64,000 nucleotides of DNA from Albidovulum sp. (GTDB lineage Bacteria; Pseudomonadota; Alphaproteobacteria; Rhodobacterales; Rhodobacteraceae): positions 1 through 64,000 of the forward strand of contig JALSJQ010000040.1 in NCBI GenBank assembly GCA_026989275.1. Reading direction: 5' to 3'. This document shows positions 18,393 through 27,297 of this stretch, piece after piece; position 1 is the stretch's first letter, and each line of letters begins with the position of its first letter. Both the position numbers and the translations under genes were made by a program. Below the pieces are notes generated by a model. It ran no database searches. It saw only the letters and a program-made list of their open reading frames with translations, and was not told the origin of the DNA.

Positions 18393-19723
18393 GCCGCGTC
18401 GCCCGCGCCGTCGCGCGGCACGTTCGGGGCAGGCGGCGCGCGTTCCTCGACCCGGTCGAGCGCGCCGAGAAGGAGGCGCAGCACCCGGTCCGTCACTTCG
18501 GCCCCTTCCGAGGAGACATCCCAGGCCTGGGTTGCCATGGCGGCGGCGACGTCGGGCTGGATCGTCTCCTGCACCGCCCGGGCGAGACTGGCGGCATCCT
18601 GCACCTCGCGGCTTCCGCCCCGTGCAAGGAGCCGGGCATAGACGTCCTTGAAGTTCTCCACATGGGGGCCGTGCAGGATGGCGGAGCCGAGGGCGGCCGG
18701 CTCGAAGGGGTTGTGCCCCCCCTTCTCGATCAGCGAGCCGCCGATGAAGCTCACCGGCGCCAGCCGATACCACAGGCCCATCTCGCCCAGCGTGTCGGCC
18801 AGATAGACATCCGTATCCGGCCCCGGCAACGCGTCGAGGGAACGGCGGCGCACCGAGCAGCCGGCAGCGCGGATCGTCTCGGCGATGGCAGGGCCCCTCT
18901 CGGGGTGACGCGGCGCGAGAATGAGGAGCAGGCCCGGCAGCGTCTGCCGGGCGATCCGGTGTGCCTCGAGGACGATCTCCTCCTCCCCCGCATGGGTCGA
19001 GGCGGCGAGCCAGAGCGGCCGGCCGGCAAGGGCGGCGGCAAGGTGCTGGCGCTCCTTCTCGTCACAGGGCAGGGCCGGGGCCCCTTCCTTGAGCGACCCC
19101 GTCACCTCGAGCCTGTCGGGCGCGAGGCCGAGGCCTAGAAGCCTCCGGGCGCTGTCCTCGTCCTGGGCCAGAACATGGTCGAACAGGTTGACGAGCCGTC
19201 GCGCCGCGCCCTTCAGCCGCCGCCAGCGCCGGGCCGACCGGGCCGAGATGCGGGCATTGACGAGCATCATCGGAATGCCGCGCGCATGGGTTTCGAGCAT
19301 CAGCGCCGGCCAGAATTCGCTCTCGGTCCAGACGGCGAGGTCGGGCCGCCAATGGTCGAGGAAGCGCCGCACCGGCCCCAGAAGATCGACCGGCACGAAC
19401 TGGTGCACCGCGCCCTCGGGCAGCCGCCTCGCGAGAATGCGGGCCGAGCTCACCGTGCCGGACGTGACCAGCAGGTTGAGGGCCGGCCGCTCGAGCCGCA
19501 TCAGCCGCATCAGCTCGACGAGGGCCAGCGATTCGCCCACGGAAGCGGCATGAAACCATGCCAGCGGCCCGGCGGGTCGGGGCAGGGAAGGGTGCCCGAA
19601 ACGCTCGGCCAGCCGCGCCTCGTCCTCCTTGCCTTCGGCCAGTCTCGCAAGGAGCCTGCGCCGGGCCACACCCTCGCCCCGGCGGGCGAGCAGCATGTAG
19701 AGGGCGAGGGAGGGTGGCAGCAT
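18389..19723 (-). CDS. waaA: 3-deoxy-D-manno-octulosonic acid transferase
   Basis: A 444-residue glycosyltransferase (GT-B fold, GT30) that adds Kdo to lipid IVA. The N-terminal segment contains WFHAASVGE, the catalytic-Glu region of WaaA, then VWTESEFWPAL and ARISARS. The C-terminal nucleotide-sugar domain has APRHPERG and FIGGSLIEKGGHNPFEPA, both signatures of the family. A short N-terminal hydrophobic helix anchors it to the inner membrane. It overlaps lpxK by four bases and the DUF4170 stop lies one base upstream of its start, so the group is an operon. Confidence 0.95.
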   Translation of the reverse strand: MLPPSLALYMLLARRGEGVARRRLLARLAEGKEDEARLAERFGHPSLPRPAGPLAWFHAASVGESLALVELMRLMRLERPALNLLVTSGTVSSARILARRLPEGAVHQFVPVDLLGPVRRFLDHWRPDLAVWTESEFWPALMLETHARGIPMMLVNARISARSARRWRRLKGAARRLVNLFDHVLAQDEDSARRLLGLGLAPDRLEVTGSLKEGAPALPCDEKERQHLAAALAGRPLWLAASTHAGEEEIVLEAHRIARQTLPGLLLILAPRHPERGPAIAETIRAAGCSVRRRSLDALPGPDTDVYLADTLGEMGLWYRLAPVSFIGGSLIEKGGHNPFEPAALGSAILHGPHVENFKDVYARLLARGGSREVQDAASLARAVQETIQPDVAAAMATQAWDVSSEGAEVTDRVLRLLLGALDRVEERAPPAPNVPRDGAGDAA

Positions 19724-19724
19724 G

Positions 19725-20000
19725 TCAGCCGAGCTCCTCGGTCGGGCTGTTCTCGCGTTCCTCTTCGCGCAGACGATGCAGATGGGCGATGAAATAGCGC
19801 ATCAGCGCATTGTCCACCGTGGCCTGGGCGTGCTCCTTCCATGCGGCATAGGCGCTCTCGTAGTCGGGGAAGATCCCGACCACGTGGATCTTCTCCGGAT
19901 CGCGAAAGCGCGTGCTGTCGGGGGAGACAAGTTCGCCGCCGAAGACGAGATGGAGGCGCTGGCGCTTCTTCGGATCGGTGGTCGCGGGCGAATCGTTCAT
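19725..20000 (-). CDS. DUF4170 domain protein
   Basis: A 91-residue cytosolic protein of the DUF4170 family, known mainly from alphaproteobacteria and of unknown function. LHLVFGGELVSP, FRDPEKIHVVGIFPDYESAYAAWK and ALMRYFIAHLHRL cover nearly the whole family domain. It is tucked between cysQ and waaA, separated from waaA by one base, which suggests a link to envelope or lipid A work. Confidence 0.82.
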   Translation of the reverse strand: MNDSPATTDPKKRQRLHLVFGGELVSPDSTRFRDPEKIHVVGIFPDYESAYAAWKEHAQATVDNALMRYFIAHLHRLREEERENSPTEELG

Positions 20001-20069
20001 GCGGAAACTCCCTTTCGGTCCCTACGCGGCAGGGATGCGTCTCGTGCGGCCGGCGGCCGCAGGGGCTTC

Positions 20070-20861
20070 CTAGTCCTCAAAGCCTTCCGGGTGCAACCGT
20101 TCGAGGAGCGCGTCATGCAGATCGGGCGGGGCGGCGATCACGCCGGGAACGCGAGGTGCGGGACGATTGAAGGACAGGGGCCGCCCCTGCCGGTCGGTCA
20201 CGCGGGCGCCGGCTTCGCGGCAGATGACGTCGCCCGCGGCGATGTCCCATTCCCAGGCCGGGCGGAAGGTCAGCATGGCGTCGAAGGCGCCTTCGGCCAC
20301 CAGCGCCATGCGCCAGGCAAGCGAGCTGCGGACATGGCGCACGAGCCGGGGCGGCGGGCTTTTCCAGTGCTCGGCGGCGAGGATGTTGCGCGGGCCGAGC
20401 ACGCGGGCGCCGTCCGGGCTCCGGCGCGCCGAGGCGCGGATCGGGCGGCCGTCGCGCGTGGCGCCGCCGCCTGCACGGGCGGCATAGGTCGTCCGTCGGG
20501 CCGGCAGGTGGATGACCCCCGCCGTCGCCCGCCCCCCTGCGGCCACGGCAAGGGAGATCGCGAAGCCCGGGTCGCCGCGGATGAAGGCGCGGGTGCCGTC
20601 GATCGGATCGACGATGAAGACCCTCTCATGCGCAAGCCGGGCCCTGTCGTCTTCCCTCTCCTCGGACAGCCAGCCATAATCGGGCCGGGCTTCGAGGAGC
20701 CGCTCGCGCAAGAAGAGGTCGATCGCGAGATCGGTGTCGGTGACAGGCCCCTGGCCGTCTTCCTTGTGGCGGATGCCGGCGGCATTGCCGAAGGCGGCCA
20801 GGGCGATCTTCCCGGCCTCCTTCGCCGCGTCGAGCAGAAGCGCGAGATCACTCCCCGGCAA
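20070..20861 (-). CDS. cysQ: 3'(2'),5'-bisphosphate nucleotidase CysQ
   Basis: A 263-residue Mg-dependent, lithium-sensitive phosphatase of the inositol monophosphatase fold, expected to hydrolyse adenosine 3',5'-bisphosphate left from sulfate assimilation. The metal-binding motifs are SEE (after GWL) near 67-69, DPIDGTRAFIRG near 86-97 and WEWDIAAGDVI near 205-215. It overlaps the end of pmbA by 14 bases. An inositol-1-monophosphatase activity is possible, but the context and the GTRAF form favour CysQ. Confidence 0.88.
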   Translation of the reverse strand: MPGSDLALLLDAAKEAGKIALAAFGNAAGIRHKEDGQGPVTDTDLAIDLFLRERLLEARPDYGWLSEEREDDRARLAHERVFIVDPIDGTRAFIRGDPGFAISLAVAAGGRATAGVIHLPARRTTYAARAGGGATRDGRPIRASARRSPDGARVLGPRNILAAEHWKSPPPRLVRHVRSSLAWRMALVAEGAFDAMLTFRPAWEWDIAAGDVICREAGARVTDRQGRPLSFNRPAPRVPGVIAAPPDLHDALLERLHPEGFED

Positions 20862-22200
20862 TGGTCAGACCCTCGACAAGCAGGCTTGGCACGCGCCAGG
20901 AACGCCACTGGTCGGCATCGTTGGCCGGGCGGATGGAGCGCAGCATCTCGCGCAGATTGCCGGCAATGGTGCATTCATGCACCGGGCGCACAATCTCGCC
21001 GTCCTCGAACCAGAAGCCGCTCGCGCCGCGCGAATAATCGCCGGTATTGGGGTTGATGGTGGCGCCCATCAGCGAGGTGACGAGCAGGCCCGTCCCCGCC
21101 TCGCGCATGAGCGCGGCCCGATCGGCCGTGCCTTCGGTCAGGCGGATGCTGGTGACGGCGGGGCGGGGGGGCGAGGAGGTGCTGCGGGCGGCGTTGGCCG
21201 TCGATGGCAGGGAAAGCCGCCGGCCCGTGGCAAGGTCGAGCACCCAGCTGCGGAGAACGCCGTTCTCGACAAACGCCCTGGGCCGGGTGGCGAGCCCCTC
21301 GGCATCGAAGAGGCGCGATGCGGCGATGCGACGGCGATGAGGTTCTTCGACAAGGTCGATGCCGGCCGGCAGCACTGCCTCGCCCATGGCGTCGCGCAGC
21401 CAGCTGGCGCCGCGCACGATGGCGTCGCCGTTGATGGCGGCGAGAAGATGGCCCGCAAGCGAGGCGGCAACGCGTTCGTCGAAGATCACCGCAAAGGCAC
21501 CGGTGGGCGGCCTTGTCGCGCCGCGCATGGCGGCGGCCCGTTCGCCGGCGGAGCGGCCGATCTCCTCGGGCGGGGGCATGTCGGCGGCGAAGACGCGGCT
21601 TTCGGAGCGGTAGTCGCGCTGCATCTCGCGCCCTTCGCCGGCCACGGCCACGCACCAGAGCGAATGGCTGGTGCGGGCATGGCCGCCGGAAAAGCCGTTG
21701 CTCGCGGCCAGATGGCTGCGCACAAGCTCCCAGCCGGCGCCCGCCTCGGACACCTGAGCGACCCCGTCGACCGCCAGCGCCGCCGCCTCGGCCGCCTTTC
21801 CGAGTTCCTCGAGCGCGGCAGGGCCAGGCTCGGCAGAGGGGTCGCACAGCTCGAGCGGCGCCGGGTCGCGCTCGGCGGCCAGCTGCCTCGGCTCCGCCAG
21901 GCCGAGCGCCTCGTCGCGCGGGGCCGCCCGGGCCATGGTGACGGCCCGTTCGGCGATCTCGCGCAAGGTGGAGGGGGTGATGTCGGAACTCGACACCAGC
22001 GCCTGCCGCCTGTCCACGATCACCCTGAGGCCGACTTCCACCTTCTCGCTGCGCTCGGCATGTTCCAGCCGTCCGCCGCGCACCCCGATCGAGAGGGAGC
22101 GCGCCGCAACGGCCAACGCGTCCGCTTCCTCGGCACCGGCGGCCCGAGCGTGATCGACCAGGGCTTCGGCCAGATCGGGGAGAGGGAGGCGGTCGGTCAT
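20848..22200 (-). CDS. pmbA: PmbA/TldE-type metalloprotease family protein
   Basis: A 450-residue member of the TldD/PmbA family; in E. coli TldE is the non-catalytic partner of the zinc protease TldD, acting on microcin precursors and the CcdA antitoxin. The N-terminal half contains SIGVRGGRLEHAERSE-like sequence and the C-terminal half ends with GFWFEDGEIVRPVHECTIAGNL and MLRSI, features of PmbA. The TldD HExxxH zinc motif is absent, as expected for PmbA. The start lies one base from the MAPEG gene stop, and the end overlaps cysQ. Confidence 0.9.
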   Translation of the reverse strand: MTDRLPLPDLAEALVDHARAAGAEEADALAVAARSLSIGVRGGRLEHAERSEKVEVGLRVIVDRRQALVSSSDITPSTLREIAERAVTMARAAPRDEALGLAEPRQLAAERDPAPLELCDPSAEPGPAALEELGKAAEAAALAVDGVAQVSEAGAGWELVRSHLAASNGFSGGHARTSHSLWCVAVAGEGREMQRDYRSESRVFAADMPPPEEIGRSAGERAAAMRGATRPPTGAFAVIFDERVAASLAGHLLAAINGDAIVRGASWLRDAMGEAVLPAGIDLVEEPHRRRIAASRLFDAEGLATRPRAFVENGVLRSWVLDLATGRRLSLPSTANAARSTSSPPRPAVTSIRLTEGTADRAALMREAGTGLLVTSLMGATINPNTGDYSRGASGFWFEDGEIVRPVHECTIAGNLREMLRSIRPANDADQWRSWRVPSLLVEGLTIAGE

Positions 22201-22201
22201 C

Positions 22202-22606
22202 TCAGATCATCCTCGAGACGGCGTGCAGGAGAAGGCCGATGGCGACGGCGAAAGTGGTCGCGAGCGAGAGGGTCGCTCCCCATGCCCTCAGCCAGCGGGG
22301 CCTTTCGGGATGGGAGAAGTGGAGACCGTGGAGGACCCGGCCGACGAGAAGCGTCGTTCCGAAGAGATGCAGGGCGATGCCGGGGCTGCCGAGATGGGCC
22401 ATGAGCGCCAGCATCAGGAGCGTCAGGGGCACGGTCTCGACGAAATTGGCCTGCCCGCGGATGGCCCGCCCCAGGGCCGCGTCGTCCCCGTCGCCGAACC
22501 AGATGCCGGTGCGCTTGCGCCACAGCAGGACCGTCCATGTCAGCCAGACGAGAACGAGGCCGAGCAGGCCGGCGTAAAGGGCGACGATGACAAGGGGATC
22601 GTTCAT
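22202..22606 (-). CDS. MAPEG family membrane protein
   Basis: A 134-residue integral membrane protein with hydrophobic segments at about 5-27, 58-73, 80-95 and 108-130, and the MAPEG signature region RGQANFVETVPLTLL (about 49-63) in the first cytoplasmic loop. MAPEG proteins conjugate glutathione to or isomerise lipophilic compounds, but bacterial members of this YecN/MAPEG type are poorly characterised. AGGAGAAGG precedes the ATG at 22606. The stop is one base from the pmbA start, so it heads that operon. Confidence 0.85.
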   Translation of the reverse strand: MNDPLVIVALYAGLLGLVLVWLTWTVLLWRKRTGIWFGDGDDAALGRAIRGQANFVETVPLTLLMLALMAHLGSPGIALHLFGTTLLVGRVLHGLHFSHPERPRWLRAWGATLSLATTFAVAIGLLLHAVSRMI

Positions 22607-22648
22607 GCCTTCTCCTATCGAGGACCGTACGCGCCGCACCGGGAAAGC

Positions 22649-22678
22649 GGGGCCGGGCACATCCTTATGCCCGGCCCC
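22649..22678 (-). terminator. Hairpin after the DUF2125 gene
   Basis: A perfect 11-base inverted repeat (GGGGCCGGGCA / TGCCCGGCCCC) with an 8-base loop lies between the DUF2125 stop (22746) and the MAPEG start (22606). On the minus strand it is followed by GCTTTCCC, a weak T run. It probably ends the DUF2125 transcript. Confidence 0.55.
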
Positions 22679-22745
22679 GGTGATTGCAAGCCGTCTTCGG
22701 GCTCCATGCCGCCCGCCCCGACATGGACCGGCCCTGTGCAAAACG

Positions 22746-24254
22746 CTACTGGAGCTGCTGGCCGTTGACGACGAGCCCGCCCCCCTCGGTGAACTCGATC
22801 TCGGAGACGAGCTTGTCGCCTTCGCCGGCCGGCCGCGTGAAGACGCCGAGCATGGCGAGAACGCCGGTGGCGTCGTCTTCGGAGAGCACGCCCATCTGTT
22901 TCAGCCGGTCGATGGTGGCGTAGATCCCTTCGAGTTCGAAGGAAAGCTTGCCGCGGGGCATGGGCGGGCCGCCCATCTCCACCGCCGAATTGTCCAGGGT
23001 GATGAAACCGCTGCCCCTCACGAGCGCGCCAATCGCCCTGAGGAAGGCCGCATCGAGCGAAACCGTATCGACCACGGCCGGGGTCGGTCCGTCGAACGCA
23101 TCCATCGCCGCCGTGTCCATCGGATCGACCAGCCAGCGCATCGTCCCCGAAAGGGCGAGGCGCAAGGTCGCCGGGTCACGCGGCAGGATCTTCTGCGGGT
23201 CGAACATGTCCATCAGCGCGTCGCCGGCGACGACATTCTCGAGTGCGACGGCAAGCTTGTAGGGCTTGCCGGCGGGATCGGTCGAGAAGGGCAGTTTCGA
23301 TTCGAATGCCAGCTTTCCGAAACGCAGCTCCGCCGGCACCGGCAATTCGGGCGTCTCGAGCCCGAAGGCGATGTCCGTGCTCGAGAAGGCCATGCGGAAG
23401 AGCTCGCGGTTTGCAGCGAAATCGAAGCTCGACGGCCCTTCCGACCAGCCGAGGCGTGTCTCTCCGCCCTGCGGCGAGAGGGAGACGAGCTCGCTCTCCC
23501 CCTTCCCGGCCTCGTAATAGACTTCCAGTTCCATGCCCTTTCCGAGCGGGTTTTCGCCTTCCTCGACCGGCACGAGGCGCCCGTGACCCGTCAGGTGAAG
23601 CTGCTCCACGCTGCCCTTCATCGAGAGCTCGTTGCCGTCGGTGTCGGTGAAGTTGCCCAGCCAGACGATGCTGCCGGTGATGCCGGTGCTGTCGAACTCG
23701 ATGCCGCCGGGCGCGCTGGAGCGGATGAAATTGTCGGACGCGTTGTCGCGGAAGGTGACGGTGAAGAGGAACGGCATCGGGTCTTCGCCGATCTGCACCT
23801 CGTCCACCGTCAGTTCGAGGCCGTCCTGCCGGCTCTGGTAGCGCCGCTCCTTCTCGTCGCCGCTGACGACGATCCGCGATCCCGTATGGGAAAGCGTCAT
23901 GCGCCAGGTGACGGGCTGGTCGCTTTCCTCGTCGATGCCGTGGAAACGGCCGACGATCTCCGGATCGAAGCTGATATCGACCTTGCCGCCATCGATTTCC
24001 CTCAGGCGCAACCAGTCGATCGTGACGGTGCCGCCGCCCTTGCCGTCGGAGGGGGCGATGTCGATGCGGATGTCCTTTATCACGAGCGTGTCGCCCGAGC
24101 GGGTCTCGCTGCCGATGGCATGGCTGAGCCCCGGTGCGTCGAGGAGCGAGAAGAGGTCGCCCCGCACGTCGTCGGCGGTGATCTCCGCCCGGGCGATGCC
24201 CGCGGTCGCGAGGAGGGCGAGAGCGCCTGCGGCCAAGGTGCGCATGTAATGCAT
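22746..24254 (-). CDS. Periplasmic DUF2125-type protein
   Basis: A 502-residue exported protein with a signal peptide (MHYMRTLAAGALALLATAGIARA-like; cleavage about 23) and a long strand-rich mature region without transmembrane segments. Repeating short hydrophobic/charged strands (for example WRMTLSHTGSRIVVS, LEVYYEAGKGESELV, GKLSFELEGIYATI) resemble the alphaproteobacterial DUF2125 family, related in style to AsmA-like or DUF945 proteins. Function unknown. ATG 24254 is chosen over ATG 24245 because AAAGGA sits eight bases upstream. Single-gene unit divergent from the SDR gene. Confidence 0.72.
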   Translation of the reverse strand: MHYMRTLAAGALALLATAGIARAEITADDVRGDLFSLLDAPGLSHAIGSETRSGDTLVIKDIRIDIAPSDGKGGGTVTIDWLRLREIDGGKVDISFDPEIVGRFHGIDEESDQPVTWRMTLSHTGSRIVVSGDEKERRYQSRQDGLELTVDEVQIGEDPMPFLFTVTFRDNASDNFIRSSAPGGIEFDSTGITGSIVWLGNFTDTDGNELSMKGSVEQLHLTGHGRLVPVEEGENPLGKGMELEVYYEAGKGESELVSLSPQGGETRLGWSEGPSSFDFAANRELFRMAFSSTDIAFGLETPELPVPAELRFGKLAFESKLPFSTDPAGKPYKLAVALENVVAGDALMDMFDPQKILPRDPATLRLALSGTMRWLVDPMDTAAMDAFDGPTPAVVDTVSLDAAFLRAIGALVRGSGFITLDNSAVEMGGPPMPRGKLSFELEGIYATIDRLKQMGVLSEDDATGVLAMLGVFTRPAGEGDKLVSEIEFTEGGGLVVNGQQLQ

Positions 24255-24430
24255 GGGACAAATCCTTTCGTGAAAGCGCGAGAAGAAAAGCATGGAATCG
24301 CATCTTCCAAAGGTCAACATCCGGGAGACCATTCCACCCGGTGGTCGCATGCCGGGTGGCGAAGACGGATTGCACTTCGCCCCGCCCTCGCCCATCCTGT
24401 GCCCATATGCGGTTACGGGAGGGGGACGGG

Positions 24431-25216
24431 ATGCAGGCAGACGGCCTTTCGGGCAGAAGAGTGCTGATCACGGGAGCGAGCCGTGGCATCGGGGCCGAGG
24501 CGGCGCGGGCCTTCGCACAGGCCGGGGCGCGGGTGGCGCTCATGGCGCGCTCGGCCGCAGCGGTGGAGAGCATCGCCCGCGAGATCCGGGCCGCAGGGGG
24601 CGAGGCGCTGGCGCTTCCGGCCGACGTGGCCGACCGGGAGGCGGTGGCCGCCGCCGTCCGGCAGGTGGTCGGGAGCTGGGGCGGGGTCGATGTTCTCGTC
24701 GCCAACGCCGGCGTGATCAAGCCCATCGCGCCGTTCGACAAGGTGGATCCGGCGGCATGGGACCGGCTGATCGACATCAATCTCAAGGGCGTGTTCCATG
24801 CCGTTCGCGCCGTTCTGCCGACGATGCTGGCGGCCGGCGGCGGCACGGTGATCACCGTGGGATCGGGTGCGGCGGACAGCGCGCTCGAAGGCTGGTCGGC
24901 CTATTGCAGCTCGAAGGCGGCGGTGCATCACCTCGCCCGTTGCCTCGATCACGAGATGCGCGGCAAGGGCATCCGCTCGCTGGTGCTTTCGCCGGGCACG
25001 GTGGCGACCGACATGCAACGCCGGATCCGCGAATCGGGCATCAACCCGGTGAGCCGCATGGACTGGTCCGACCATGTGCCCCCGGCCTGGCCGGCCCGTG
25101 CTCTCGTCTGGATGGCGACGCCGGCGGCCGATCCATGGCGCGGCGAGGTCGTGCGCCTGTCCGACCCGGCGGTGCGGGCGGCGATCGGACTGGGCGGGGA
25201 CGGGAGCGATGGCTGA
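24431..25216 (+). CDS. SDR family oxidoreductase
   Basis: A 261-residue classical short-chain dehydrogenase/reductase. The cofactor motif TGASRGIG is at 14-21, NAG near 96-98, the catalytic Ser within VGSGAA near 145, and YxxxK is Tyr158/Lys162. The basic residue after the glycine motif (Arg18) and the ARS segment suggest NADP preference. Substrate unknown. GGGAGG precedes the start. Its stop overlaps the start of the enoyl-CoA hydratase gene by eight bases, suggesting a shared catabolic or acyl-CoA role. Confidence 0.9.
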   Translation: MQADGLSGRRVLITGASRGIGAEAARAFAQAGARVALMARSAAAVESIAREIRAAGGEALALPADVADREAVAAAVRQVVGSWGGVDVLVANAGVIKPIAPFDKVDPAAWDRLIDINLKGVFHAVRAVLPTMLAAGGGTVITVGSGAADSALEGWSAYCSSKAAVHHLARCLDHEMRGKGIRSLVLSPGTVATDMQRRIRESGINPVSRMDWSDHVPPAWPARALVWMATPAADPWRGEVVRLSDPAVRAAIGLGGDGSDG

Positions 25217-25961
25217 GGGGGACGCCGGCGCCATTCGTCGGCGCGAGGAGGCCGGGGGGCGGCTGCGCTGGCTCGTGATCGACCGGCCCGGGAAGGCCAA
25301 CGCCCTGACCCCGGCCATGCTCGAAGCGCTCTGCCGCGAAGTCGAGGATGCGGCAGGGTCGGCCGATCTTGCTGCGCTCGTCATCACCGGCAGCGGCGGA
25401 AAGGTGTTCTCCGCGGGAGCGGATATCGGCGATTTCGAACCGGCGACGATGGCGCGGCTGCCCTTGTGGGAGCGGCTTTCGGACGGCATCGCCGCGCTGC
25501 CCTGTCTCACCATCGCCGCGATAGGCGGCACGCTGGCAGGGGGCGCCTTCGGCATGGCGCTGGCCTGCGATTTGCGTGTGACCGTGCCCCATGCCCGCTT
25601 CTTCTACCCTGCCCTTGCCCGCGGCGTGCTGCCCCAACCGGCCGATATCGACCGCCTTGCCCGTCTCGTCGGGCCGGGGCGGGCACGGTTGATGCTGATG
25701 GCCGGCATGCGGTTCGATGCGGCGGAAGCGCAGGCCGCGGGGCTCGTCGAGATGGTCGTGCCGGCTTCCTCGCTCGAGGAGCGGGTGCGCCGGCTGGCCG
25801 CCCCGGCGCTCGCCGCACCGCCGGCTCTTCTCGTGGCCCTCAAGCGGCTGATGGCGGCGCCGCGTGATCCCGCCCTTCGGCGAGAGGCCTTCGCCGCCGC
25901 CCTCGACGGGGACGAGGCCGCCCTTGCCGCCTTGCGCGCCGCACCGCCGGCCGCAGACTGA
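25209..25961 (+). CDS. Enoyl-CoA hydratase/isomerase family protein
   Basis: A 250-residue crotonase-fold protein. The oxyanion-hole residues fall in FSAGADIGDF (about 61-70) and in IAAIGGTLAGGAFGMALACD (about 99-118), as in enoyl-CoA hydratases. The second catalytic Glu expected near PALARGVLPQPADI is replaced by other residues, so the exact activity (hydratase, isomerase, hydrolase) is uncertain. It is translationally coupled to the SDR upstream. Confidence 0.85.
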   Translation: MAEGDAGAIRRREEAGGRLRWLVIDRPGKANALTPAMLEALCREVEDAAGSADLAALVITGSGGKVFSAGADIGDFEPATMARLPLWERLSDGIAALPCLTIAAIGGTLAGGAFGMALACDLRVTVPHARFFYPALARGVLPQPADIDRLARLVGPGRARLMLMAGMRFDAAEAQAAGLVEMVVPASSLEERVRRLAAPALAAPPALLVALKRLMAAPRDPALRREAFAAALDGDEAALAALRAAPPAAD

Positions 25962-26021
25962 ACGCGCCGCCCACGCCTTCGACGGGAGGGCGACAACGCC
26001 GCACCGCCCGGGGCGGATTTC

Positions 26022-27113
26022 TCACAGCAGATGCCCGCTCTTCCTTGCCTTGGTGGCGAGATAGGCGCGGTTGTGCGGATTGAGGCCGACCTTGAGCGGC
26101 ACGCGCTCGATCACCTTCACCCCGGCCCGCTCCAGCATTTCCACCTTGGCGGGGTTGTTGGTCATCAGCCGCGCCCGGTCGAAACCGAGCCCCTGCAGCA
26201 TCTTCGCCCCGATGCGGAAATCGCGCTCGTCGTCCTCGAATCCGAGGCGGTGATTGGCCTCGACCGTGTCGAACCCCTGGTCCTGCAGCGCATAGGCGCG
26301 CATCTTGTTGGCAAGCCCGATCCCCCGCCCTTCCTGGTTGAGATAGAGCAGGATGCCCCGTCCTTCGCGGCCGATCTGTGCGAGGGCGGCGCGCAGCTGC
26401 GGGCCGCAATCGCATTTGAGCGAATGGAGAAGATCGCCGGTGAAACAGGCCGAATGCAGCCGCACGAGGACGGGTTCGGTGCGCGGGAGCGCGCCGATCT
26501 CGACGGCATAATGTTCCTCGCCGCCGTCGGCCGATCGGAAGACATGCACGCGCCCGGCCTCCGACACTTCCATGGGCAGGCGGGCGGAGGAGACTTCCTC
26601 GAGCACGAGCGCGGCGCCGGCGAGCGCGGCGAGGCCGTCGGCGTCGAAACGGGGCAGGAAGGCGGGCAGTTCGTGCGTCTCCTCCACGGGCAGCACGATC
26701 ACCGCCGGCAGGAGCTGGGCGCGCTTGGCGAGGGTGAGGGCGGTGCGGGCGATGGCGACCAGATCCTCCGCATCGTCCCGGATGGCGTGGAACGGCCCCT
26801 TGAGCGGCGCGGCGAGATCGCGGGCCGGATCGGCCACTGCCTTGAGCCAGGCGGCGTCGGCCCCGGGCGGCAGTGCGAGGCGCACCATGTCGCCGTCATA
26901 GGCCGGGATGCGCAATGTGGCGGCGCGCCGCTCGGTGAGGGCGAGGAAGGGGGCGCCCATCTCCCCGAGCGCGGCAAGGCGCTCGGGCGAGGCCGTCTCC
27001 ACCGGCAGCACGATGGCTCTCCGTTCGCCCCGGGCAAGCACGATCGGCAGGCCGATCCGCATCAGCGCCCGGGCCTCGGCGGCCTGCTCCCTCATGTCGG
27101 CTTCCAGCGTCAT
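26022..27113 (-). CDS. ribA: GTP cyclohydrolase II with N-terminal RibB-like region
   Basis: A 363-residue riboflavin-pathway enzyme that converts GTP to 2,5-diamino-6-ribosylamino-pyrimidinone phosphate. The C-terminal half is canonical: VRLHSACFTGDLLHSLKCDCG with the three zinc cysteines, QEGRGIGLANKMRAY, and the GFDRARLMTNNPAK stretch. The N-terminal 160 residues resemble a degenerate dihydroxybutanone-phosphate synthase domain, as in many alphaproteobacterial RibA proteins; no intact RibB active site is evident. GAGG precedes the ATG at 27113. No FMN riboswitch is visible upstream. Divergent from cenR. Confidence 0.92.
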   Translation of the reverse strand: MTLEADMREQAAEARALMRIGLPIVLARGERRAIVLPVETASPERLAALGEMGAPFLALTERRAATLRIPAYDGDMVRLALPPGADAAWLKAVADPARDLAAPLKGPFHAIRDDAEDLVAIARTALTLAKRAQLLPAVIVLPVEETHELPAFLPRFDADGLAALAGAALVLEEVSSARLPMEVSEAGRVHVFRSADGGEEHYAVEIGALPRTEPVLVRLHSACFTGDLLHSLKCDCGPQLRAALAQIGREGRGILLYLNQEGRGIGLANKMRAYALQDQGFDTVEANHRLGFEDDERDFRIGAKMLQGLGFDRARLMTNNPAKVEMLERAGVKVIERVPLKVGLNPHNRAYLATKARKSGHLL

Positions 27114-27150
27114 CGCACCCCTCTTGCCTTGCGCCCTTGTAACAATCGGC

Positions 27151-27166
27151 CTGGCCAGATGGCCAG
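27151..27166. promoter_or_regulatory. Palindrome between divergent ribA and cenR
   Basis: CTGGCC-AGAT-GGCCAG is a perfect 6-base inverted repeat with a 4-base centre, 38 bases upstream of the ribA start and 132 bases before cenR. It could be a repressor site or a small hairpin in the ribA leader. Confidence 0.3.
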
Positions 27167-27297
27167 AGCGCCCTGTCAGGGGGGCAGATATGTAACATCC
27201 CCCCCGATTTCGACACGCCCTCGTGAGGAAGCAGGTCACGCTCTTGCGAACAGGGCGTGAACACCCCATCTTGCAGGACAAAAGGAGAGGTAGGACC

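Noticed and set aside
27114-27297. Possible FMN riboswitch upstream of ribA
   Set aside because: None of the conserved RFN-element core sequences are seen in the short leader; only a small palindrome is present.
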